Assembly: GCA_002684575.1 (NCBI GenBank)
Contig: NYVP01000008.1
Location: forward strand, 20,889 to 33,552
Length of the DNA: 12,664 bases
From: Verrucomicrobiales bacterium
Lineage (GTDB): Bacteria; Verrucomicrobiota; Verrucomicrobiia; Verrucomicrobiales; DEV007
Reading direction: 5' to 3'
Numbering within the stretch: the first letter of the stretch is position 1; each line of letters opens with the position of its first letter. Positions 6,487 to 12,664 of the stretch are shown here, in pieces. A program made the translations under genes and the position numbers. The notes under the pieces were generated by a model. It searched no databases. It was not told the origin of the DNA and saw nothing but the letters and a program-made list of their open reading frames with translations.

Positions 6487-7409
6487 CCGAAGCTAATGAA
6501 AAATCATTTGAGGATAACTTAAATTCTAGGTTTAAGATTTTCTCATTATCCCGAGTTATCGCGATCGCCATGAATACCTTTACACAGCTTGTGAGGATGA
6601 AGGTATTCTACTTTCTGTTAATCTTTAGTGTTCTAATTATTGGTGCGAATGTATTGTTCCTCAATTTTACTTTTGAGCAAGAGCTTAAAATTTTGCAAGA
6701 CGTTTCATTTGGCGCAATGACTTTGTTTGCCAGTATTTTTTCTATTGTTGGAACGGCTTTACTGATTCCAAAAGATATTGAAGACAGAACTCTTTACACT
6801 ATTTTAACTAAACCCGTTCCCAGATTTGAATATCTGATAGGTAAACTTTTAGGCATTCTGTTTCTTGTTGCTGTTAGCTTGGTCTTAATGTCGATATTGT
6901 TCTTCGCAGTTCTTTATATTAGACAATATGGTATTCTCGCTGAAGAAACCAATCAGATACGAGGTCAACCTACTGCCGAGCAATTATCATCACTCAAAGA
7001 AACTATTTTTTCACAAGGATTGCGGCCGGAGCTTCTTAATGGGGTCATTGCCATTTTTCTCAAAGCATCTGTTGCTGCAGCAATAGCTCTTGTGGTTTCT
7101 ACTTTTGCGAGTTCGACATTATTTACAATCATTGTGAGTTTGGTCATATATTTTATCGGGCATGCCCAATCTATGGCCCTTACGTATTACTTTCCTGAAG
7201 GTGACATGCACGGTGCGTTACAAAGGTTCATTGCAGGTATAGTGGCTATAATGTTTCCAAACCTGCAGATGTATAATGTCGTTGATGGTATTGTTAGCGG
7301 TCAGTCAGTTCCATTTGCTCTCATGGCTCGCCTTACTGGTCTGACAGGCTTTTATCTTGTTATTTATAGTTTTGTCAGTTGGATGCTTTTTGCCAAAAAA
7401 GAACTTTGA
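6483..7409 (+). CDS. ABC-2 type transporter permease
   Basis: The 308-residue integral membrane subunit partnering the ATPase just upstream. Six hydrophobic segments are visible at about residues 41-62, 76-95, 118-146, 187-207, 212-228 and 286-304. The element IPKDIEDRTLYTILTKP (95-111) before the third segment is the typical ABC-2 cytoplasmic coupling region, where the ATPase docks. The loop between segments three and four (about 150-186) is hydrophilic and probably extracytoplasmic. The start overlaps the ATPase stop (ATGA), and the end overlaps the next gene through TTGA. Such permeases export lipids, polysaccharide parts, peptides or drugs, or energise surface machinery; nothing in the sequence decides which. 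Confidence 0.93.
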   Translation: MTEANEKSFEDNLNSRFKIFSLSRVIAIAMNTFTQLVRMKVFYFLLIFSVLIIGANVLFLNFTFEQELKILQDVSFGAMTLFASIFSIVGTALLIPKDIEDRTLYTILTKPVPRFEYLIGKLLGILFLVAVSLVLMSILFFAVLYIRQYGILAEETNQIRGQPTAEQLSSLKETIFSQGLRPELLNGVIAIFLKASVAAAIALVVSTFASSTLFTIIVSLVIYFIGHAQSMALTYYFPEGDMHGALQRFIAGIVAIMFPNLQMYNVVDGIVSGQSVPFALMARLTGLTGFYLVIYSFVSWMLFAKKEL

Positions 7410-8548
7410 GTATTTCAATTAAATCTAAAATATACCGACGTGGTGGTATACTGATAAGTATAGCCATACTGGTTGTCTTTGGGTTTGCGAGAATACCGTT
7501 GGAGTCAAAAACAGAGGACCAGTTGGAGAAATTTGGATTTAGAGATTGGTCCCCTGATATTTCTGCGAGAGATCAGCTCACCCAGGCGAGCTTTATCGGA
7601 GCAATTGGAGGATTTCGTTCGCTTATAGCTAGTGTGTACGATTTAAGGGCCCATGAGGCTTTCCGAAATAAAGATTGGGCATCTGTTGAAAGATTTAGAA
7701 AGATTACAACTTCTCTGCAGCCTCGTTTTGCGAAGCATTGGGATTTAGCAGCATGGGATATGGCATGGAATGCATATGCGTATTATCGAAGTCGTTCCGA
7801 ATTTTGTGAAGATGATTTAGAGCGGTGGCAAATTGAAAAAATTATTATGCCAAATTATCTGGAGAAAGGTTTAAAGTTTGCCAAAGAGGGTGCCGCTTGG
7901 ACTCCAGAAAGCTATCTTCTACCTATGGTCATAGGGGACATCTATTCTCAAAAATATACAAATCCTAAACTCGCTGCCCAGTGGTATTTTAAGTCATCTC
8001 AAGCAGAAGATGCTCCAACATACATTTACAGAGCCTATGCGACCCAGATCGCCAGATGCGAGGGAATGGAAAAGAAAGCTTATGAAGTTGTGTCGGGGCT
8101 TTATAATGATGGTAAAATCCGAACGCTGACTATACGTCGAGATATGGAGAGGTTAGAGGACTATTTTATTGATGATTTAATGCGGAATAATTCACTAGTT
8201 GAACTTCAAAAAATGCTTGAACAAAACCCTTCTGATTATCTTATCAATGCCGCTATCGGCCGGTATCATTTAACTTCTGATAATGACGTTAAGTCAGCTG
8301 TTGAGGCCTACAGAGAAATTTTAAAGAATCCTAAGTCGCCTCAATTTTATCGAAGGCAGTTTGGATTTGTGCTCGCCAAGAATCCTGATTATCAAGAAAA
8401 TGCTTATCAACTTTTGAAAAAAATTTATACCAATGTGCCTGCAATTTTCAGACAAAAAGACGTGATTGAATTATCCAATATTGAAAAACATCTTAATATC
8501 CCATCAAATGAGAGGGTGACCAAAATTGACCGTTATACTAAAGATTAA
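7406..8548 (+). CDS. Membrane-anchored TPR-like protein of unknown function, coupled to ABC-2 permease
   Basis: A 380-residue protein with a positively charged N-terminus, one membrane segment at about residues 13-30 (GGILISIAILVVFGFARI), then a long soluble, mostly helical domain probably outside the inner membrane. Aromatic-rich helices such as LRAHEAFRNKDW (80-91), TTSLQPRFAKHWDLAAWDMA (101-120) and later repeats around QWYFKSSQAEDAP look like tetratricopeptide-type helical pairs, though no strict TPR consensus is seen. No ATG precedes the membrane segment. I chose TTG at 7406 because it overlaps the permease stop TGA (7407-7409) as TTGA, mirroring the ATGA junction before it; TTG at 7379 is an alternative adding nine residues. 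I recall similar proteins next to ABC-2 genes in PVC bacteria. A scaffold or periplasmic adaptor role is inference. Confidence 0.8.
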   Translation: MSISIKSKIYRRGGILISIAILVVFGFARIPLESKTEDQLEKFGFRDWSPDISARDQLTQASFIGAIGGFRSLIASVYDLRAHEAFRNKDWASVERFRKITTSLQPRFAKHWDLAAWDMAWNAYAYYRSRSEFCEDDLERWQIEKIIMPNYLEKGLKFAKEGAAWTPESYLLPMVIGDIYSQKYTNPKLAAQWYFKSSQAEDAPTYIYRAYATQIARCEGMEKKAYEVVSGLYNDGKIRTLTIRRDMERLEDYFIDDLMRNNSLVELQKMLEQNPSDYLINAAIGRYHLTSDNDVKSAVEAYREILKNPKSPQFYRRQFGFVLAKNPDYQENAYQLLKKIYTNVPAIFRQKDVIELSNIEKHLNIPSNERVTKIDRYTKD

Positions 8549-8574
8549 GAATTTGACTGAGTTAATTTTTAAAT

Positions 8575-9297
8575 ATGAAATTTGCAATATTTGGTGACAT
8601 CCACGCAAATCTTGAAGCACTAAATGCTGTACTTGAAGACGCCAATGCACATAATTGCACTCATTGTTTATGCATAGGAGATATCGTTGGTTATAACGCT
8701 AATCCCGGAGAATGTCTAAATATTATTCGCGGATTGGATTGTCCAGTTGTTAAGGGGAATCATGATGAAGAAGCTTCGCAAGATACTGAGCTAGTTGGTC
8801 TAAATCCACTCGCCCAAAGTTCGATGCAATGGACAAGAGATAATCTTGATTCAGATCAAAAAAATTATTTAAAGGAATTAAAATTGGTTCGTCATGTCAG
8901 GGATTTTACGATAGTTCATGCGACCTTAGATTCCCCTTCCTCTTGGGGCTATGTAAAATCCAAATTTGATGCACTTGAAAGTCTAGGATATCAGTACACC
9001 CCTGTGTGTTTTTTTGGACACACTCACGTCCCTGCTTTCTATGTTAAAGACCTAAGAATTGAGGAATACCAAGGCAGATCTATAGAAATCGAACCTAGCA
9101 AAAAATACCAAATTAATGTTGGAAGCGTTGGTCAGCCACGGGACGGAGATCCTAGGTCTTCATATTGTATCTATGACATTGGAGCACGTCGTGTCGTTAA
9201 CAGGCGCGTAGACTATGATATAAAAACGGCGCAAGAAAAAATATTAAAAGTAGGGTTGCCCGATCAATTGGCTCACCGATTGATTGAGGGAAAATAG
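8575..9297 (+). CDS. YfcE/MJ0936-type metallophosphoesterase
   Basis: A 240-residue calcineurin-like phosphoesterase of the YfcE/MJ0936 group, a cytoplasmic two-metal phosphodiesterase; the physiological substrate is usually unknown. Metal-ligand motifs are complete: Asp8 and His10 in GDIHANLEAL, Asp36 in GDIVGYNANP, Asn62-His63 in GNHDE, His115 in IVHATLD, and His149 and His151 in GHTHVP. The family element GSVGQPRDGDPR (183-194) follows. Length is normal. It starts 26 bases after the TPR-like gene on the same strand, so it may be the last gene of the ABC operon, though the gap is larger than the overlaps before it. No clear Shine-Dalgarno sequence is present. It ends 26 bases before a convergent gene. 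Confidence 0.94.
   Translation: MKFAIFGDIHANLEALNAVLEDANAHNCTHCLCIGDIVGYNANPGECLNIIRGLDCPVVKGNHDEEASQDTELVGLNPLAQSSMQWTRDNLDSDQKNYLKELKLVRHVRDFTIVHATLDSPSSWGYVKSKFDALESLGYQYTPVCFFGHTHVPAFYVKDLRIEEYQGRSIEIEPSKKYQINVGSVGQPRDGDPRSSYCIYDIGARRVVNRRVDYDIKTAQEKILKVGLPDQLAHRLIEGK
9261..9286 (+). other. Strong hairpin at the 3' end of the metallophosphoesterase gene
   Basis: CGATCAATTGG (9261-9271) can pair in RNA with CCGATTGATTG (9276-9286), eleven pairs including two wobbles, around a CTCA loop. A T-run (9299-9305) begins 12 bases after the stem, too far for a textbook terminator. The hairpin lies within coding sequence just before the TAG. It may slow polymerase or protect the 3' end, or be fortuitous. 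Confidence 0.3.
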
Positions 9298-9323
9298 AGT
9301 TTTTTAAATAAGTTTATATTAGT

Positions 9324-10466
9324 TTAAAGTTTAAAAGCCTTTGCTGTTAGGGTTCCAATTTCTTCTCGCAAAGGCTTAATAGATCTCCGTTCGAATGGGT
9401 GATTTCTATTGGTTAAAAGGATAACAAAACTTTTACTTTTAGGATGAATCCAAACCGATCCCCCAGTCCAACCTGTATGACCAAAAGATTCTAATTTGGG
9501 AAAACCATTACCTCGGGGACTAGAGTATTTTGAATCGATGTCCCACCCCAGCCCTCGTCTCACTTTATGAAGAAACATTGACGTCTGACTTTTCGTCATT
9601 ACTTCTATCGTTTGTTTTTTGAGTATCCTTTTATCTTCTCCGAAACCATCATTAACTATCATTCGACAGAATTTTGCCAGATCATTTGCAGTTGTAAAAA
9701 GGCCTGCATGGCCAGCGACTCCACCCATTGCTCTGGCTGTAGGGTCATGGACTACCCCATGAATTAGTTTTCCTTTTTCTTTAGTCGTTGGGGCTATTCT
9801 ATGGATCTTTGTTTTTTTTGGAGTAAATCCGGTATCTTTCATGCCGAGTGGAGCAAATATTTTTTTGTGTGAAAAACTTTTTAAAGATAAGCCTGATGTA
9901 CGCTTCACAATTTCGCCTAAAATGATGTAATTAACATCACTGTATCTGAAATGCCGACCTGGAGTGTTTCTTATTTCTGCTGAGTAGCAAAGACTAATGG
10001 CTTTTTCATAGCCTTTCCACTCGGGTTTCAAAGGCAATACAGGAGGCAATCCCGAGGTGTGCGTCAGCAATTGTTTTATCGTTATTTTATTTTTTTGGAC
10101 GCCTTTAAATTTTGGAAGGTGTTTTGTGACAGGGTCGTTAATTGATAGTTTTCCTTCTTCAACTAGGATCATTATTGAAGGGGCTGTTGCCATTACCTTG
10201 GTTAGAGAGGCTGCATCGAAAATGGTGTCTTTCTCCATAGACTTCGGTGCCGGAGTGAGACACTTTTTTCCGTACTTTTGATGATATAAATTGTTGTCTT
10301 TTTCAATCCATAGGACCGCCCCTGGAATTTTTGATTCTTTTATGGCCTTGTTGATTTCTAGATCAATTTCGTTCAAGTGACTTTCGCTGAAAGTATTTTT
10401 GGGCTCTGATCGACCAATTAGTATTGATGCAAAGCTCATGAAAATAATCATATTTTTTTTCAGCAT
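9324..10466 (-). CDS. Secreted serine hydrolase, beta-lactamase / class C esterase fold
   Basis: A 380-residue member of the beta-lactamase (PF00144) family, which includes class C beta-lactamases, DD-peptidases and EstB-type esterases. The nucleophile motif is SLTK (Ser87, Lys90), the second motif is YSD (Tyr175-Asp177, within YSDVNY) and the third is HTG (His330-Gly332), all at normal spacing. Other family landmarks are HTSGLPP (136-142) and the GGVAGHAGLFTTANDLAKF stretch (248-266). The N-terminus MLKKNMIIFMSFASILIG is a probable signal peptide, so it should act in the periplasm or outside. YSD rather than YAN, plus this architecture, fits an esterase or peptidase-like enzyme better than an antibiotic-hydrolysing beta-lactamase, but the substrate cannot be told. 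A terminator separates it from the gene upstream, so it needs its own promoter. Confidence 0.92.
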   Translation of the reverse strand: MLKKNMIIFMSFASILIGRSEPKNTFSESHLNEIDLEINKAIKESKIPGAVLWIEKDNNLYHQKYGKKCLTPAPKSMEKDTIFDAASLTKVMATAPSIMILVEEGKLSINDPVTKHLPKFKGVQKNKITIKQLLTHTSGLPPVLPLKPEWKGYEKAISLCYSAEIRNTPGRHFRYSDVNYIILGEIVKRTSGLSLKSFSHKKIFAPLGMKDTGFTPKKTKIHRIAPTTKEKGKLIHGVVHDPTARAMGGVAGHAGLFTTANDLAKFCRMIVNDGFGEDKRILKKQTIEVMTKSQTSMFLHKVRRGLGWDIDSKYSSPRGNGFPKLESFGHTGWTGGSVWIHPKSKSFVILLTNRNHPFERRSIKPLREEIGTLTAKAFKL

Positions 10467-10473
10467 GTTTCTT

Positions 10474-10509
10474 AAATAAAAAAAGTCCCCATTATGTAAT
10501 GAGGACTTT
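10474..10509 (-). terminator. Intrinsic terminator (minus strand) of the lipoprotein gene
   Basis: AAAGTCCCCATTA (10482-10494) and TAATGAGGACTTT (10497-10509) form a 13-position stem with one mismatch and a very short loop. Read on the minus strand it is followed by TTTTTTTATTT, a proper U-tract. On the plus strand no T-run follows. It therefore terminates the lipoprotein transcript about 50 bases after that gene's stop codon and insulates the downstream hydrolase gene. Confidence 0.8.
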
Positions 10510-10558
10510 GTTGAAATAATATGAGCTCGTTGCCCAATGTTAAATTTCTAAGTGTTTA

Positions 10559-11206
10559 TTACTCGTCTATTTTTTCTACTGCCTCTTCTAGAGGAATTTC
10601 ATTAACTGGAGGTTCTCCGGGTTCACTGCTTTGTGAAGCGTTACCTGACCACTGTTCCATCAATGGGCTTAATTTATCCATTCGTTGTCCAAACTTTTCT
10701 AAAGCGGGTGTAATTATTTTTCCGACTTCTTGATCACCTAAGAGAAATCCCATAATTCCGGCCATCTTTTCTTGAATTTGTTTTTCGGTATCTGAGAAAA
10801 GAGTTCTAATAGCTTCTGCCTCTTGTCCGGAAGGAAGTCCTAGTGATTCCATTTCGTTTGCAATTGTTTCAAAGCTCGCAGCCATGTCTTCAAATTTAGC
10901 CACCGCAGTCTCAGCGCTCTCAACATCCCGTACGGTTGAAAGATTATCGATGAAACTATTCATCACTAGCATTAGGTTTTTTGCTGTTTCTGTATGTTTG
11001 CCAGGATCATTATTTTCATCCTTTGTTGGTTCGTTGGGTTCTGTGGTCGAAGTACTATCAGAATCTGATTTTGGCTCAGGCGCAGCATCCGTAGAAGCTT
11101 GATTTTGAGTGGTTGATTGAGCAGAATTGTTTTCCTCTACATCCTTTTTTGAACAGCTGATTGCTCCAAGAATTAGAATGGCAAATAAGTAGTGGTAGTA
11201 TTTCAT
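10559..11206 (-). CDS. Putative lipoprotein of unknown function
   Basis: I do not recognise this 215-residue protein. The N-terminus MKYYHYLFAILILGAISC ends in a plausible lipobox (AIS-Cys18, slightly non-consensus at -3), so the mature protein would be lipid-anchored in the envelope. Residues about 20-72 are a low-complexity linker rich in Ser, Thr, Asn, Asp and Glu. Residues about 73-187 look helical and amphipathic (for example AKNLMLVMNSFIDNL, AVAKFEDMAASFETIANEME and KQIQEKMAGIMGFLLG), possibly a helical bundle. An acidic tail follows (190-215). The protein is strongly acidic overall. The gene stands alone: a terminator lies downstream and holA is divergent. No Shine-Dalgarno sequence is visible before the ATG at 11206. 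Confidence 0.8.
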   Translation of the reverse strand: MKYYHYLFAILILGAISCSKKDVEENNSAQSTTQNQASTDAAPEPKSDSDSTSTTEPNEPTKDENNDPGKHTETAKNLMLVMNSFIDNLSTVRDVESAETAVAKFEDMAASFETIANEMESLGLPSGQEAEAIRTLFSDTEKQIQEKMAGIMGFLLGDQEVGKIITPALEKFGQRMDKLSPLMEQWSGNASQSSEPGEPPVNEIPLEEAVEKIDE

Positions 11207-11262
11207 TGGTTAAAGTGGTGGTTTTGCCTCGGGAAAGATATGAAACTTAAATCTTTGTGGAG

Positions 11263-11277
11263 TATTATCTGATAATA
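11263..11277. promoter_or_regulatory. 15-bp perfect palindrome TATTATCTGATAATA between lipoprotein gene and holA
   Basis: Seven-base arms TATTATC/GATAATA around a central T, in the 182-base divergent gap between the two start codons. Each strand also reads TATTAT, close to a -10 hexamer, but I see no good -35 at 17 bases on either side. It could be an operator shared by both genes. Confidence 0.4.
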
Positions 11278-11388
11278 ACGCACCAAGCATGTGGTAGGGC
11301 AAGTACTAAGCTTTTTTTGCTTAAGGATGTTTTTACTTTTATTGTGCTGTTTTGCGGATCAAATTGAATTGTGGTTACAAAAAAGAAA

Positions 11389-12501
11389 ATGGCGCAATCA
11401 AAATCTTCAGGCAATATCCATGCATTTGTGGGTACTGATGAAGCAGGGCTGAAAGAAGCGGCCTTAAAATGTTTCAATGCTCTGGTTCCGGAAGAGAATG
11501 CTGAATTTGGAGCTGAGGTTATTGATGGAGTGGCGGAAAATGCGGAATCAGCGGTAAAGGTAATCACGCAAACACTCAGCGCCTTGCAAACTTTACCGTT
11601 CTTCGGGGGTCAAAAAGTAGTATGGTTGAAAAGTTCTAACGTTTTTGCGGATTCGCAGACCGGTAAAGCTGCCTCAGTTCTCGATGCTTCGGAAGCATTA
11701 ATTCAATTTATCTCAGACAATTTACCCGAGGATATTATTTTTGTTTTGAGTGCTCCTTCCATAGACAAAAGGAGGTCATTTTATAAGAAGCTTGTGAAGG
11801 TCGGAAATGTTGAAGTTTTCGATAAACCTGACATGACAAGAGATGGCTGGCAGGACCAGGTAAAAAGTCACGTTAGAAGTTTGGCAAAAAATAAAGACCT
11901 TCAATTTAATGAGGATGCTTTGGAGCATTTTGTGATGCTTGCTGGGACCGATTTTACTCAAATTAATAACGAGATAGAAAAGATTGATTTATTCCTTTCA
12001 AAGGATCAAAGAGTCGTAAACCTTGAGCACGTATTAAATCAGGTGGCTCTTACAAGGTCTGGTGTTGTTTTTGAGTTGGGAAATAGTATTGCTAAAAAGG
12101 ATCTATCGTCTGCACTTCGAAACATCGATCATCTTCTTTATCAGGGAGAAAGTGCCATAGGAATTCTTTTAGCAGCTGTTGTTCCAACGATTCGTAGACT
12201 TTTAATTGCAAAGAATTTATCTGAAAAACATGATATCAAAGCGAGTCGTAATTACCGGTCATATGAATCCGCGCTTTCAAGGCTTGGTGAAAAGGAAACC
12301 GCTTATTTACCAAGAAAAAAAGATGGAGGGCTGAGTGTTTATCCAATCTTTCTTGCGGCCTCAGAGTGCAGAAATTTTTCTTTATCAAAATTACAGGAAT
12401 CACTCTCTGAGTGTTTAAGGGCAAACCGGGCTCTAGTAACTAGTGCTCTTGATCATCGTGTTATTTTAGAAAGGCTCGTCATTCGAGTGCTTGCTACATA
12501 A
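11389..12501 (+). CDS. holA: DNA polymerase III subunit delta
   Basis: The delta subunit of the clamp loader, which opens the beta sliding clamp so the gamma/tau complex can load it on primed DNA. The protein is 370 residues from this start. The N-terminal degenerate AAA+ domain begins HAFVGTDEAGLKEAALKCF (about 11-29) and lacks a Walker A motif, as expected for delta. TLPFFGGQKVVWLK (68-81) is the family strand-helix carrying the clamp-contact region. The helical lid and collar follow: FVMLAGTDFTQINNEIEKI (181-199) and GILLAAVVPTIRRLLIAKNL (258-277). The ATG at 11389 has a weak AAAGAAA before it; GTG at 11371 would add six lysine-rich residues and cannot be excluded. Divergent from the lipoprotein gene; a TSUP permease gene follows after 26 bases. 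Confidence 0.9.
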   Translation: MAQSKSSGNIHAFVGTDEAGLKEAALKCFNALVPEENAEFGAEVIDGVAENAESAVKVITQTLSALQTLPFFGGQKVVWLKSSNVFADSQTGKAASVLDASEALIQFISDNLPEDIIFVLSAPSIDKRRSFYKKLVKVGNVEVFDKPDMTRDGWQDQVKSHVRSLAKNKDLQFNEDALEHFVMLAGTDFTQINNEIEKIDLFLSKDQRVVNLEHVLNQVALTRSGVVFELGNSIAKKDLSSALRNIDHLLYQGESAIGILLAAVVPTIRRLLIAKNLSEKHDIKASRNYRSYESALSRLGEKETAYLPRKKDGGLSVYPIFLAASECRNFSLSKLQESLSECLRANRALVTSALDHRVILERLVIRVLAT

Positions 12502-12527
12502 ATTTAAAATCATAATATTAATTAACA

Positions 12528-12664
12528 ATGCATACAACAATCATCGCATTTTTAGTTGGAGCCTTAGCGGCCCTATTAGGATCACTACTTGGAGTTGGTG
12601 GAGGCATACTAATGGTGCCAGCATTTAAGAGTTTTCTTGGTTTATCTATGAAACAAGCCATTGC
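12528..12664 (+). CDS. TauE/SafE (TSUP) family membrane permease, 3'-truncated by the window
   Basis: The first 45 codons of a membrane protein start at the ATG at 12528, 26 bases after holA, and run open to the window end. The translation has one hydrophobic helix followed by the hallmark motif GVGGGILMVPAF (about residues 22-33) and then LGLSMKQAI, matching the first repeat of the TauE/SafE family (PF01925). Members move sulfite, sulfoacetate, thiosulfate or other organosulfur anions across the inner membrane; specificity cannot be read from this fragment. No Shine-Dalgarno sequence is seen. Confidence 0.88.
   Translation, partial: MHTTIIAFLVGALAALLGSLLGVGGGILMVPAFKSFLGLSMKQAI

Noticed and set aside
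11309..11324. AAGC-T7-GCTT hairpin as a terminator
   Set aside because: The T-run is in the loop and no T-tract follows a GC-containing stem; there is also no gene just upstream on the plus strand to terminate.
11328..11458. Short frame starting MFLLLLCCFADQ with an AAGG before the ATG
   Set aside because: It runs mostly out of frame through the clearly coding 5' end of holA and resembles no known family, so it is probably chance.

Overview
This 12.7 kb window is an ordinary-looking stretch of an AT-rich bacterial chromosome. The best guess is a marine Verrucomicrobiota or a related PVC-group bacterium. That guess rests on gene content (a DUF1501-family remnant beside an Asp-box sialidase-like secreted protein, an ABC-2 exporter coupled to a membrane-anchored TPR-like protein) and on weak Shine-Dalgarno signals. 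No rRNA gene or other taxonomic marker is present, so the assignment is inference. I see no tRNA, rRNA, insertion sequence, CRISPR array or phage gene.

Layout. (1) Positions 1-2855, plus strand: a three-gene operon of a circularly permuted ATP-grasp protein (5' end outside the window), an alpha-E (DUF403) protein and a transglutaminase-like cysteine protein. This is a recurring trio linked to peptide-ligase/peptide-tagging chemistry. (2) Positions 2868-4749, minus strand: a secreted sialidase-like Asp-box protein followed by the broken 3' part of a DUF1501 gene. (3) Positions 4750-4988: a divergent intergenic region rich in palindromes and short direct repeats, probably the control region for the sialidase-like gene and an Hsp20 gene. 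(4) Positions 4989-5531: hsp20 with a good Shine-Dalgarno sequence and its own intrinsic terminator. (5) Positions 5605-9297, plus strand: ABC ATPase, ABC-2 permease and TPR-like membrane protein, translationally coupled through ATGA and TTGA overlaps, then a YfcE-type metallophosphoesterase. (6) Positions 9324-11206, minus strand: a serine beta-lactamase/esterase-fold secreted protein and an unrecognised lipoprotein, separated by a minus-strand terminator. (7) Positions 11389-12664, plus strand: DNA polymerase III delta subunit (holA) and the first 45 codons of a TauE/SafE (TSUP) permease.

Most interesting for follow-up are the DUF1501 pseudogene (truncated, stop codon, probable frameshift), the cluster of operator-like palindromes between the sialidase-like gene and hsp20, the non-ATG coupled start of the TPR-like gene, and the ABC/TPR-like cassette, whose cargo is unknown. 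I did not find convincing evidence of a wholly new defence or mobile system here.
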